This document shows positions 1-7,372 of a stretch of 16,317 nt of DNA, one piece after another. This DNA comes from Deltaproteobacteria bacterium UBA2409 (GTDB lineage: Bacteria; Bdellovibrionota_C; UBA2361; DDRT01). The notes under the pieces were generated by a model. That model was given only the letters and a program-made list of their open reading frames with translations, did no database searches and had not been told where the DNA came from. The DNA lies in NCBI GenBank assembly GCA_002343185.1, contig DDRT01000011.1:24227-40543 (forward strand), read 5' to 3'. A program made the translations under genes and the position numbers. How positions within the stretch are numbered: the first letter of the stretch is position 1; each line of letters begins with the position of its first letter.

Positions 1-84
1 CAGCTCACAGCTCACAGCTCACAGAGAGACAGAAAATGGGTCTACAGGGGACAGCTCACGGCGTACGGAGAGATAGAAAACAGT
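1..84. repeat. Short tandem repeats at the left edge
   Basis: Three copies of the 7-base unit CAGCTCA stand at 1-21. The motif AGCTCAC followed by AGAGA(C/T)AGAAAA then recurs in looser form: once at about 16-36 and again at 53-80, the second copy carrying extra bases. The block looks like a decayed minisatellite. No coding frame is supported in 1-172. The function is unknown, and the element may continue to the left of the window. Confidence 0.55.
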
Positions 85-172
85 TAGACAGGAAGCAGCT
101 CCTTCTTTTTATCCTCTTCCAATTCCCCTAACTTCCTATTAAAACTATACCAAACGCAGGTGAGTTTTGAGT

Positions 173-307
173 ATGGAAAAATTTAGGGCTACCGAAGCAA
201 TATTTTCTACGGCGTGTTTTGGCTTCGCCAAACCCACGCTCGCCCTGCTATGCTCATCGGTTTTGAGCTTTTCAAGCTCAAAACTGATTTGCGCAGGGTT
301 TAACTAA
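173..307 (+). CDS. Possible 44-residue leader peptide coupled to the HAD-UbiA gene
   Basis: An ATG at 173 follows a good Shine-Dalgarno stretch (AGGTGAG, 158-164) and opens a 44-codon frame. Its TAA stop shares one base with the ATG of the next gene (TAATG at 305-309), an arrangement typical of translational coupling. The product is hydrophobic and rich in Ser, Leu and Cys, with no family I recognise. The coding stretch is largely two tandem hairpins (212-239 and about 260-284). The frame could therefore be an accidental translation of a structured leader or dispersed palindromic element rather than a functional peptide. Confidence 0.35.
   Translation: MEKFRATEAIFSTACFGFAKPTLALLCSSVLSFSSSKLICAGFN
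212..298 (+). promoter_or_regulatory. Two tandem hairpins in front of the HAD-UbiA gene
   Basis: The first hairpin (212-239) pairs GCGTG with CACGC and TTTGGC with GCCAAA around a TTC loop. The second pairs GTTTTGAGCTT with AAGCTCAAAAC around TTC at about 260-284. It can be enclosed by CCCTGC (243-248) with GCAGGG (293-298). GCAGGG is also the only Shine-Dalgarno-like sequence before the ATG at 307, so the outer stem could mask ribosome binding. No T-run follows either hairpin, so they do not look like terminators. Confidence 0.45.
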
Positions 308-1704
308 TGAGACCGCTTTGTGTTGATCTTGATGGAACATTAATTAAGGGTGATATCTCTGTTGAAGCGGTATTTAGGATGCTAAGAGATGATCCAATAG
401 GACTCTTAAAAGCTTTGATTTTTGGTTTTGGAAGTAGAGCAAAAATCAAAGCATACTTAGCAGAAAATGCTTTGATAACCCCTGAACAGTCAGTTTTTAA
501 CCATCAGGTTATAGATTATCTAAAAGAAGAGAAGGCTAAGGGCAGAAAAATATATCTTGTCTCTGCATCTACTCAGAAAAATGTCGATCTTTTTAAAATC
601 CCTGAGATAGATGAATGTATTGGCGCTAGCGCAAGCTCTAATCTAAAAGGTAAAGCAAAAGCAAAATTTCTAAAGGACAAATTTGGCGAGTTCGATTATG
701 TTGGTAACAGTAGAGCTGATATATCTGTGTGGAAGAATGCCAAAGAGGCGATCGTTGTTAATGCAAAGCCATCTGTTAGGAAAAGGGCTGAACGATTTGG
801 AAACGTAACAAAAGTAATTGGCGAATTAAATCCTAGATCTCTTACCTGGTTAAAAGTTCTAAGATGGCATCAATGGAGCAAAAACCTCCTTCTCTTTCTT
901 CCGGTTCTTTTGTCCCATGTTTTAACAGCTGATAAACTGGTTTCCGTAGTAATAGGATTTATTGCGTTCTCTTTCATATCATCTGGTATTTATATAATAA
1001 ATGATCTACTGGATATTGATTCAGATAGATCCCATCCAGTAAAAGCAAAGAGACCTATTCCTTCAGGAAGTATAGAGCTACAAGATGCAGTTCTATTTGC
1101 GGCTTTAGTTCTAATACTTGGATTTTTACTCTCCTATAGTCTCTCGGCTCATTTTCTATTTTGGGTAGGAACTTATGCGATTTCTGCCCTTTGCTATTCA
1201 ACTTTCCTAAAAAGAATCGCTTTGATAGATATGTTTGTCCTTTCTGGATTCTATGTAATTAGGGTTCTAGCTGGTGGAGCAGCAGCATCAGTGCCGATTT
1301 CCCCTTGGATGTTAGCTTTTTCTTTATTTTTCTTTTTAAGCTTGGGAGCAGTTAAGAGATTCATAGAGCTTTCTAATTTAAAATCTCGTGGGGTTGAGAA
1401 AGCTAAGGGTAGGGATTATGCAACTTCAGATAGGATTCCAATAGGGATATTTGGTATAAGTTCAGGCTATCTTTCTATAGTAATTTTTACTCTTTATCTT
1501 TCCAGTCTTGAAATCGGAACGCTGTATAAATCCCCTGAGAGACTTTGGGGGATGATGCCTGTGCTCTTATACTGGATAAGTAGGCTTTGGCTTCTGGCTT
1601 ATCGAGGCTCAGTTAATGAAGATCCAGTTGTATTTGCGTTCAAAGATATTACAAGCTACATAACACTTAGCCTATGCGCTTTATTTGTTTTATTTTCCTT
1701 GTAG
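307..1704 (+). CDS. HAD-UbiA fusion, probable polyprenyl-phosphate phosphoribosyltransferase
   Basis: This is a two-domain membrane protein of 465 residues. Residues 1-165 form a HAD-type phosphohydrolase domain: motif I DLDGT at 7-11 with both aspartates, motif II serine in LVSAS at 84-88, and a late acidic motif around D138. From about residue 180 it is a multi-pass UbiA-superfamily transferase with RWHQWSKN at 186-193 and the Mg-diphosphate motif N232-D233-x-x-D236-x-x-x-D240. A second KR-containing motif, YSTFLKR, follows. The RxxQWxKNxLLF pattern is the one known from decaprenyl-phosphate phosphoribosyltransferase (DprE-pathway) relatives. The inferred activity is transfer of phosphoribose from PRPP to a polyprenyl phosphate, with the HAD domain possibly removing the 5-phosphate. 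It heads the operon and overlaps the next gene by 31 bases. Fold is certain; substrate is inferred. Confidence 0.85.
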   Translation: MRPLCVDLDGTLIKGDISVEAVFRMLRDDPIGLLKALIFGFGSRAKIKAYLAENALITPEQSVFNHQVIDYLKEEKAKGRKIYLVSASTQKNVDLFKIPEIDECIGASASSNLKGKAKAKFLKDKFGEFDYVGNSRADISVWKNAKEAIVVNAKPSVRKRAERFGNVTKVIGELNPRSLTWLKVLRWHQWSKNLLLFLPVLLSHVLTADKLVSVVIGFIAFSFISSGIYIINDLLDIDSDRSHPVKAKRPIPSGSIELQDAVLFAALVLILGFLLSYSLSAHFLFWVGTYAISALCYSTFLKRIALIDMFVLSGFYVIRVLAGGAAASVPISPWMLAFSLFFFLSLGAVKRFIELSNLKSRGVEKAKGRDYATSDRIPIGIFGISSGYLSIVIFTLYLSSLEIGTLYKSPERLWGMMPVLLYWISRLWLLAYRGSVNEDPVVFAFKDITSYITLSLCALFVLFSL

Positions 1705-2486
1705 CAGGATGTGCTGCTCCGACAGCACCAAGAAGCTTTGCAGTGCCTGTCACAGATATCATAGTACGAGATTACCTTTCACAGGCTGAAAGCTTAATTA
1801 ATGCAAGTCGATATGTCGAAGCTGATATTCTTTTATTGAAAGCCAGAAAAGCTGCCCCTGAGCTTCAAAGTTTAAAAGTCGCACAAGCTCGAGCTACCTT
1901 AGGAATGGGCAGATATGACGATGCATTGGAGATTATTAAAGAGTTACCAGATCAAAAGAATTCCAAGATCCTTAAAGCCAGAGTTTTAAGAGCTAAAGGA
2001 GATCTTAAGGGAGCAATTGAGATCTACAAAAATGAAGGTGAGCTTAGAAATGTATCAGATCTTCTCTATATTATTGGAAAAGAGACAGAAGCATATTGTG
2101 TATCTGAAGAGGCTCTCAAGTTATCAGACTTCGAAGCCATAGAGAGTTTTAGACACGCAAGACTTGGGTTTGGTGTTGGAGTGAATGACTCTGAGGAAAT
2201 AAAAAAAGGGAAAGAAGCTAAATTTCATTATGCACGTGGAATAGGGTTACTTGCAACGTATAAAATAGAAGATGCGCTACTTGCATTTCGTGCAGCAAGA
2301 CAGATCGGTAGCGGAGCTTCTGAGATGTATTCTGATATTGATATTCTCGAAGCATATATAAAAAAACAGCTATTTCCTAATGAATCTAGCGAGGAATTAA
2401 AAGAGTTGATCGTAAAAAGAAGGAGCTCTTTGAATTTTATTCCAGGGATAATTTTAGTCGAGATCATACAGGCTGTTTCGAACTAA
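1674..2486 (+). CDS. Putative lipoprotein with helical (TPR-like) repeats
   Basis: The protein has 270 residues. It begins with a lipoprotein signal: a hydrophobic stretch and lipobox LVAGC, with the lipidated cysteine at residue 13, so it is probably anchored in the envelope. The rest is predicted helical, with repeated pairs such as ASRYVEADILLLKARKAAPE and GMGRYDDALEIIKELPD. These match the pattern of tetratricopeptide repeats, which usually mediate protein-protein contacts. The ATG at 1674 lies inside the preceding gene, and 25 bases separate the stop from mrpA. Co-transcription with the antiporter suggests an envelope-assembly or scaffold role, but this is inference. I do not recognise a named family. 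Confidence 0.7.
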   Translation: MRFICFIFLVAGCAAPTAPRSFAVPVTDIIVRDYLSQAESLINASRYVEADILLLKARKAAPELQSLKVAQARATLGMGRYDDALEIIKELPDQKNSKILKARVLRAKGDLKGAIEIYKNEGELRNVSDLLYIIGKETEAYCVSEEALKLSDFEAIESFRHARLGFGVGVNDSEEIKKGKEAKFHYARGIGLLATYKIEDALLAFRAARQIGSGASEMYSDIDILEAYIKKQLFPNESSEELKELIVKRRSSLNFIPGIILVEIIQAVSN

Positions 2487-2511
2487 GCAGACTTATGCAA
2501 TATTTTTAGGT

Positions 2512-4536
2512 GTGTTTCTTGCAATTCTTGGAGTTCTACTTGGGATTCTTAACCTATATCTCTCAACTGTAGAGCTGTCCATCACGATCCCATGGGTTGA
2601 TATAATGGGGTTCAATTTCTCTTTTACAATCGATCCTTTATCGCAGCTTTTTTTGATTGCGATTGGAAGTGTTACAGTTTTTCTTTTCCCCTATGCTTAT
2701 TTTTACTTTAAAGAGAGACGAAATCGAACCCTTGGAATTCTAATTGTTTTTCTCTTGGGTATGATGGGCTCAGTCACTTCATCAAATCTTCTTTGTTTGT
2801 TTTTATTCTGGGAATTAACAAGCCTTACCTCTTTTTTGCTGATTGGAACGGATTATAAAAGCCTTGTTGCAAGAAAAGCTGCTATGACAGCTTTAATCGT
2901 TACTGGGGGAGGGGGAGTTGGGCTTCTCGTAGCTTCAATTTCTAGTTTTCTGGTATCGGGCTCTTTAGAGTTTGAAGCAGTAGCATACAACCCCTATATT
3001 GTCTCGGGAATTCTGCTTGCAGCTCTAACTAAATCAGCTCAGTTTCCATTTCAATTTTGGCTCTCAGGGGCTATGGCAGCTCCAACTCCAATAAGTGCGT
3101 ATCTTCACTCTGCAACGATGGTAAAGTTGGGGGTTTATCTTCTTTGGAGATTTAACACGATCTTACCTAGTGCCGTCTTAGATGGATTAGTAGTTATTGG
3201 GGCTATCACTTTAATTATTACCTCCTTAAGAGCATTCTTTGAGGAGGACTTCAAAAAACTTTTAGCTTACACAACCACTGCAGCCCTTGGTCTTTTAGTT
3301 TCACTTGTAGGGAAAAATGCCTTTGACGCCGCCGCCGTTTTTTTTACAGCACATGTTTTTTATAAAGGAGCACTATTTATGCTCCTTGGCTGCTTTTATC
3401 TGAGTATTAAGTCCACCAAGCTTTCTGATATCGGATCGCCTTTTAGATTCGGGTTTATATTAGGGTCAGCTACTTTGATCTCGCTACTATCGTTGCTCGG
3501 GGTTCCTCCGATTTTAGGTTTTTTTGGTAAGGAATTTATCTTAAAAGATATACTAAAATTTAACTTTATTCTCGCAGACTATCTACTACTTGTAGGAGTG
3601 CTACTTACAGTAGCAGTTGGCTTTAGAGTTTTTAAAATACTCTTCTTATCTAAAAATAAGGAACTTATCAGAGCATTTTCACCGATCGTTTTCACTGCAT
3701 CAGCGCTGACTATTGGAAGTGTCACTGCACCACTCTTTTCAAAACAACTTTTTGGTTTTGGACTTTGGTTTGGTTTCGACTATGTTGTCGTAGTAAGTAT
3801 TGCTATCTTAATTTTGGGTTGGATGATCGGATTTTACTCTAGTCCGATATTTAAATCGTTAACTCTTGTACTTAGCTTCGAAAATTTAGGTTTATTTGAG
3901 AAGTTCTTAGCATTATGCAAGAAAGCATCTCATTCACTTCAACCTGAAAGGACATCTTCATATTTAAGAGCAACTTTTTTGGGGGTATTAATCATACTTT
4001 TTTCTCAGATACCCTTGCCAAAGGCTGGTCATAGCTTAGAGCTTTCTGTGCCTATAGTTTTAGCATCAAGTTTAGTATTTGTGGGTGCGATAGCTTCCTG
4101 TTTTGTAACTTCAAGGATATCGAGTATTTTAATGGTATCTTTAACCGGACTTGGTGTGACTCTATTTTTTGCCCAGTTTGGCGCCCCAGATCTAGCGATT
4201 ACTCAAGTATTGGTTGAAGCAGTGACACTTTTATTATTTGCACTATTTATAAGCAGGCTTCCTGCTATGAGACCAAAGGTAAGAGGCACAAAGCAGATCT
4301 GGAATATTGGAATTGCACTTGGGATCGGAGCGTTAATGACTATTGGTGTATATAACGCGGGTAATAATGATAGACCACTTCAGAATTTCTTTTTTGATTC
4401 AGCCTATTCGAGAGCATTTGGTGAGAATGTAGTAAATACAATACTTGTTGACTTTCGAGCACTTGATACGTTTGGTGAAATCACAGTACTAGCCCTTGCA
4501 GCTCTTGGTGTCCATGCTTTAAGGAGGAGCTTATGA
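2512..4536 (+). CDS. mrpA: Na+/H+ antiporter subunit A (MrpA/MnhA)
   Basis: This is the largest subunit of the multisubunit cation/proton antiporter and is related to NuoL of complex I. The family hallmarks are visible: FWELTSLTSFLLIG with the key glutamate E101, the membrane lysines K174 (ALTKSAQFPFQFWL) and K205 (HSATMVKLG), and HVFYKG with K285. The C-terminal MrpA extension carries FGAPDLAITQVLVEA (E569) and a final VDFRALDTFGEITVLA. At 674 residues it is shorter than the roughly 770-800 usual in the family, with a short N-terminus. The GTG at 2512 is the only ordinary start near the upstream stop. Its AGG lies too close for good ribosome binding, so the true start may be a rarer codon slightly upstream. 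It overlaps mrpB by ATGA. Confidence 0.95.
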   Translation: MFLAILGVLLGILNLYLSTVELSITIPWVDIMGFNFSFTIDPLSQLFLIAIGSVTVFLFPYAYFYFKERRNRTLGILIVFLLGMMGSVTSSNLLCLFLFWELTSLTSFLLIGTDYKSLVARKAAMTALIVTGGGGVGLLVASISSFLVSGSLEFEAVAYNPYIVSGILLAALTKSAQFPFQFWLSGAMAAPTPISAYLHSATMVKLGVYLLWRFNTILPSAVLDGLVVIGAITLIITSLRAFFEEDFKKLLAYTTTAALGLLVSLVGKNAFDAAAVFFTAHVFYKGALFMLLGCFYLSIKSTKLSDIGSPFRFGFILGSATLISLLSLLGVPPILGFFGKEFILKDILKFNFILADYLLLVGVLLTVAVGFRVFKILFLSKNKELIRAFSPIVFTASALTIGSVTAPLFSKQLFGFGLWFGFDYVVVVSIAILILGWMIGFYSSPIFKSLTLVLSFENLGLFEKFLALCKKASHSLQPERTSSYLRATFLGVLIILFSQIPLPKAGHSLELSVPIVLASSLVFVGAIASCFVTSRISSILMVSLTGLGVTLFFAQFGAPDLAITQVLVEAVTLLLFALFISRLPAMRPKVRGTKQIWNIGIALGIGALMTIGVYNAGNNDRPLQNFFFDSAYSRAFGENVVNTILVDFRALDTFGEITVLALAALGVHALRRSL

Positions 4537-4937
4537 GTTTTGTAGCTCTTGCTTCTAGGGTTATTATTCCTCTTCAGATATTTTTGGCATTTTTCTTTTT
4601 GTTTCGTGGTCATAATCTTCCTGGTGGTGGATTCATTGGGGGCTTACTTCTAGGGCTCTCTTTAGTCTTAGCATTGCTTGGATTTGGATTTCAGAGGATA
4701 AAGGAGGCGATTCCCTTTGAGCCTTCAACTGTTATTGGTATTGGCTTATTTACTGCTGGAATCTCATCTTTCTTTGGGCCTCTTTTTGGGAAAGGAATTT
4801 TTACAGGAGTTTGGGGTTCAACCGTTCCTTTTATTGGAAAACTAAGTTCAGTCTTACTATTTGATGTTGGTGTGTTTCTGTTAGTAGCTGGGATTGTGAT
4901 GAAGGTTGTTTATTCATTAATGGAGGAAGAGTGCTGA
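4533..4937 (+). CDS. mrpB: Na+/H+ antiporter subunit B (MrpB/MnhB)
   Basis: This is a small membrane subunit of the Mrp complex, 134 residues with about four membrane segments. The signature GHNLPGGGFIGG occupies residues 26-37 and is diagnostic of the family. The start is fixed by a strong Shine-Dalgarno sequence (AAGGAGGA, 4521-4528) four bases before the ATG, which overlaps the mrpA stop as ATGA. The C-terminus overlaps mrpC by seven bases. The subunit has no activity alone and is needed for assembly of the full antiporter. Confidence 0.95.
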   Translation: MSFVALASRVIIPLQIFLAFFFLFRGHNLPGGGFIGGLLLGLSLVLALLGFGFQRIKEAIPFEPSTVIGIGLFTAGISSFFGPLFGKGIFTGVWGSTVPFIGKLSSVLLFDVGVFLLVAGIVMKVVYSLMEEEC

Positions 4938-5254
4938 TTGTATCCTTATCAGTAGGGGTGCTCTTCTCCTCTGGGGTTTATCTATTACTTCAAAAAAGTC
5001 TTTTAAGAACTCTTCTTGGTATACTTTTACTTGGTAATGGAGCCAATCTTTTAATCTTTGTAAGTGGAGGATTAAAAACAAAAGCACCATTTGGGAAAGT
5101 TTTTGATCAGAGTTTTGCTGATCCTGTTCCACAGGCACTTATTTTAACTGCTATCGTAATAGGACTTGGGATCGCAGCATTTTTTCTTGTTTTAATTTTA
5201 AGAGCATCAAGCAGCACTGGTTCTGATGACGTGGCGGAGTTAGATAGAGAATGA
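4931..5254 (+). CDS. mrpC: Na+/H+ antiporter subunit C (MrpC/MnhC)
   Basis: This NuoK-like three-helix subunit has 107 residues. LLRTLLGILLLGNGANLLIF and PVPQALILTAIVIGLGIAAF are the conserved MrpC segments, the second including the typical DPVPQALxLTAIVIG stretch. It starts at a GTG (4931) placed three bases after GGAGGA (4922-4927) and inside the end of mrpB, so translation is probably coupled. The stop overlaps the mrpD start as ATGA. The C-terminal tail after RASSSTG is short and acidic. Confidence 0.95.
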   Translation: MLIVSLSVGVLFSSGVYLLLQKSLLRTLLGILLLGNGANLLIFVSGGLKTKAPFGKVFDQSFADPVPQALILTAIVIGLGIAAFFLVLILRASSSTGSDDVAELDRE

Positions 5255-6588
5255 TAGCCCTACCGATCATTTTGCCATTTATGGTTGCAGCGATTTTTTT
5301 GATTTTTCCTGAGTGTCAAAGACTCCAAAAAAGCCTTGCTTTTATTACATCTCTGGTAATCTATGCTCTAGGGCTATCTTTTCTATCAGACTCTAAGACT
5401 GTTCTAGAGGTTGGAGGCTGGGAGTGGCCATTTGGAATAGTGCTTGTTGCAGATGGCTTCTCATCCGTTATGGTTTCGCTTGTTGGCTTGGTTGGGATAG
5501 TTGCAACACTTTATTCCTATGGAGAAGAGCTGCGAGATAGGCACTATCCATTAAGTTTAATTTTACTAGGTAGTGTTAATGGAGCTTTTTTAACAACAGA
5601 TCTTTTTAATCTGTATGTTTGGTTTGAAGTAATGTTGATGGCTTCCTTTGTACTTCTTTCAACAAATGTATCAAAAGATGGATTTGGTGGTGCTTTTAAA
5701 TATGTTCTCTTAAATCTTGTTTCTAGCTTCATGTTTCTTAGTGGAGTTGGGCTTCTTTATGGAAGTGTAGGGGCTTTGAATTTTTCTCATATCGCCTCAA
5801 GGCTTGGTAGTGAGGATCTATTATCAGTTTATCTAATAGCAGCTGCGTTTATGATTAAGTCGGCGTTAGTACCATTTTATTTTTGGCTTCCAGCTTCATA
5901 TCATAGAGCTTCTGCAACTGTTTCTGCTCTTTTTGCAGCATTGTTAACAAAAGTTGGAATATATTCTCTGATTCGTGTCCTTTCAGTATTTCCTGAGATA
6001 CCTGAGTTATTATTTGCAATCGGAGTATTTGCAACGATATCTATGCTGGTAGGAATCATTGGAGCATTTGGCCAGGTAAATTTAAGAAGACTATTAGCAT
6101 TTGATGTTGTCAGTCAGGTTGGTTTTGTACTTTTAGGATTTTCAACAGGTGGGCTTAGCTCTGCTGTGGTGTTTTATTTGATCCACATGATAGTGGTAGA
6201 GATGAATCTGTTTTTGATAGCAGGGGTGATCGAAAAAAGAGGTAATTTTATCGGTTCAGGTATAATTGGGTTCTCTTTTATAGTGTCAGCCTGTGCCTTA
6301 GCTGGCGTTCCACCTTTTTCAGGGTTTTTCGGTAAATTTTTGATTATAGCTGAGATCTTCGAAAATTCTTGGGTTCTAAGCGGTGTTTTAGCCCTGATTA
6401 TGGGTCTAGGAACATTAGTCCTGATGGCAAGAATTTGGGATATTTATTTTTGGGGAGAAAAGAAAGGGGAGATTGTGATTTCAAGTTGGCAGATAATAAG
6501 TGTCATAATTCTGACAATAGTAACTCTGTCTCTTAGTATTTTTAGTGCTCAAGTATTGGAACTTTGTCAGTGGGTTATAGATGTATAA
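5251..6588 (+). CDS. mrpD: Na+/H+ antiporter subunit D (MrpD/MnhD)
   Basis: This is the second large antiporter-like subunit, related to NuoM/NuoN and probably part of the proton path. It has 445 residues, somewhat shorter than the roughly 490-500 common in the family. The conserved membrane charges are present: E126 in YVWFEVMLMASFVLLS, K203 in MIKSALVPFYFWLPASYH and K234 in LFAALLTKVGIYSLIR. The segment ALAGVPPFSGFFGKFLI in the C-terminal half is also typical. It starts at an ATGA overlap with mrpC and ends eight bases inside mrpE. Confidence 0.95.
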   Translation: MIALPIILPFMVAAIFLIFPECQRLQKSLAFITSLVIYALGLSFLSDSKTVLEVGGWEWPFGIVLVADGFSSVMVSLVGLVGIVATLYSYGEELRDRHYPLSLILLGSVNGAFLTTDLFNLYVWFEVMLMASFVLLSTNVSKDGFGGAFKYVLLNLVSSFMFLSGVGLLYGSVGALNFSHIASRLGSEDLLSVYLIAAAFMIKSALVPFYFWLPASYHRASATVSALFAALLTKVGIYSLIRVLSVFPEIPELLFAIGVFATISMLVGIIGAFGQVNLRRLLAFDVVSQVGFVLLGFSTGGLSSAVVFYLIHMIVVEMNLFLIAGVIEKRGNFIGSGIIGFSFIVSACALAGVPPFSGFFGKFLIIAEIFENSWVLSGVLALIMGLGTLVLMARIWDIYFWGEKKGEIVISSWQIISVIILTIVTLSLSIFSAQVLELCQWVIDV

Positions 6589-6871
6589 ACTACTTTTGTT
6601 TTTACCGTTTTTTGTAAAAGAGGTAATCGCCTCGAATCTTGCAGTCATGAGGCTTGTATTTAATGGTAAAGTATCTCCAGTTATAGAGTCTGTTAATGTT
6701 GAGCAATTAGCCCCTTTCCAAGCATGGATTCTTGGAACCTTTATTACAATGACCCCAGGCACTCTGACTATTGAATATACTAGTAGCCACCTAATAGTTC
6801 AGTTTTTAGATAAAAACTCTGTTCAGAGTTTTTATTCATCGTTTTATAGGAAGTTTATAAAGTGTTGTTAG
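6581..6871 (+). CDS. mrpE: Na+/H+ antiporter subunit E, short form (MrpE/MnhE)
   Basis: It is identified by position in the A-G gene order and by the family core NxITLTPGT-like segment, here ILGTFITMTPGTLTIE, followed by a soluble C-terminal stretch. It has only 96 residues against roughly 160 in the Bacillus-type subunit; the N-terminal membrane helices are largely missing. The start at 6581 overlaps the mrpD stop by eight bases, leaving little room for a longer form. The neighbouring genes are intact, so a genuine short variant is more likely than a frameshift. Confidence 0.85.
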   Translation: MYKLLLFLPFFVKEVIASNLAVMRLVFNGKVSPVIESVNVEQLAPFQAWILGTFITMTPGTLTIEYTSSHLIVQFLDKNSVQSFYSSFYRKFIKCC

Positions 6872-7113
6872 TAGCCAGTGTGTTAATTTTTTTAAGTATA
6901 GCCATTCATCTTGTGGATTTTTTTGCTGTAAAGGATGTTGCAGAGCGAGTACTAAAAGTTGATCTTGTCTCACTCAATACAATCGGTGTTTTTACAATCT
7001 TGGCTATTGAACGAGGAGTAGAGAGCTATCTTGAGATCGCTCTTTTATGGGCAATCTTTGCATTTGTTGGAACTGCAGTTTTTGCTTCCGTGATTCGGAG
7101 GACTAATGAGTAG
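6862..7113 (+). CDS. mrpF: Na+/H+ antiporter subunit F (MrpF/MnhF)
   Basis: A small three-helix membrane subunit of 83 residues. VAERVLKVDLVSLNTIGVFTIL corresponds to the conserved DRVxALDxLxxxxVxxL region of the family, and the end EIALLWAIFAFVGTAVFA is also characteristic. The GTG at 6862 overlaps the mrpE stop by ten bases; a TTG one codon later is a possible alternative. The family has been linked to cholate efflux as well as Na+ in Bacillus. Confidence 0.9.
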   Translation: MLLVASVLIFLSIAIHLVDFFAVKDVAERVLKVDLVSLNTIGVFTILAIERGVESYLEIALLWAIFAFVGTAVFASVIRRTNE

Positions 7114-7372
7114 CTTTCTTGTACTTATTGGATCAGTATGCTGCTTAATTGGAAGTATCGGGGTTTATCGATTTAAAGGGCTACTTCCAAAAGTTCATGC
7201 TGCATCGATCTCTTCAAGTTTAGGACTTCCTCTGATGCTAATTGCTGCCGGAATACATCTTGAAACCTATTCTGCCCTACTAAAAGCTGCTTCTGTTATT
7301 GTTCTTCTTTATCTCTCTGCTCCAGTTGTAGGGCATCTGCTTGGGTTGGTTGGGAGAGATAGGGTTAAATAG
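7106..7372 (+). CDS. mrpG: Na+/H+ antiporter subunit G (MrpG/MnhG)
   Basis: This is the last subunit of the antiporter, 88 residues with three membrane helices. The family core GxxGxxRFxxxxxRxHAAxxxxxxG is seen as GSIGVYRFKGLLPKVHAASI followed by LGLPLMLI. The later stretch LLYLSAPVVGHLLG matches the conserved TxPxxxHxxxRA region. The start has a clear GGAGG (7097-7101) and overlaps mrpF by eight bases. Its last eight bases overlap the convergent FAD-enzyme gene, so the two transcripts meet here. I see no hairpin with a T-run at the junction. Confidence 0.93.
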   Translation: MSSFLVLIGSVCCLIGSIGVYRFKGLLPKVHAASISSSLGLPLMLIAAGIHLETYSALLKAASVIVLLYLSAPVVGHLLGLVGRDRVK

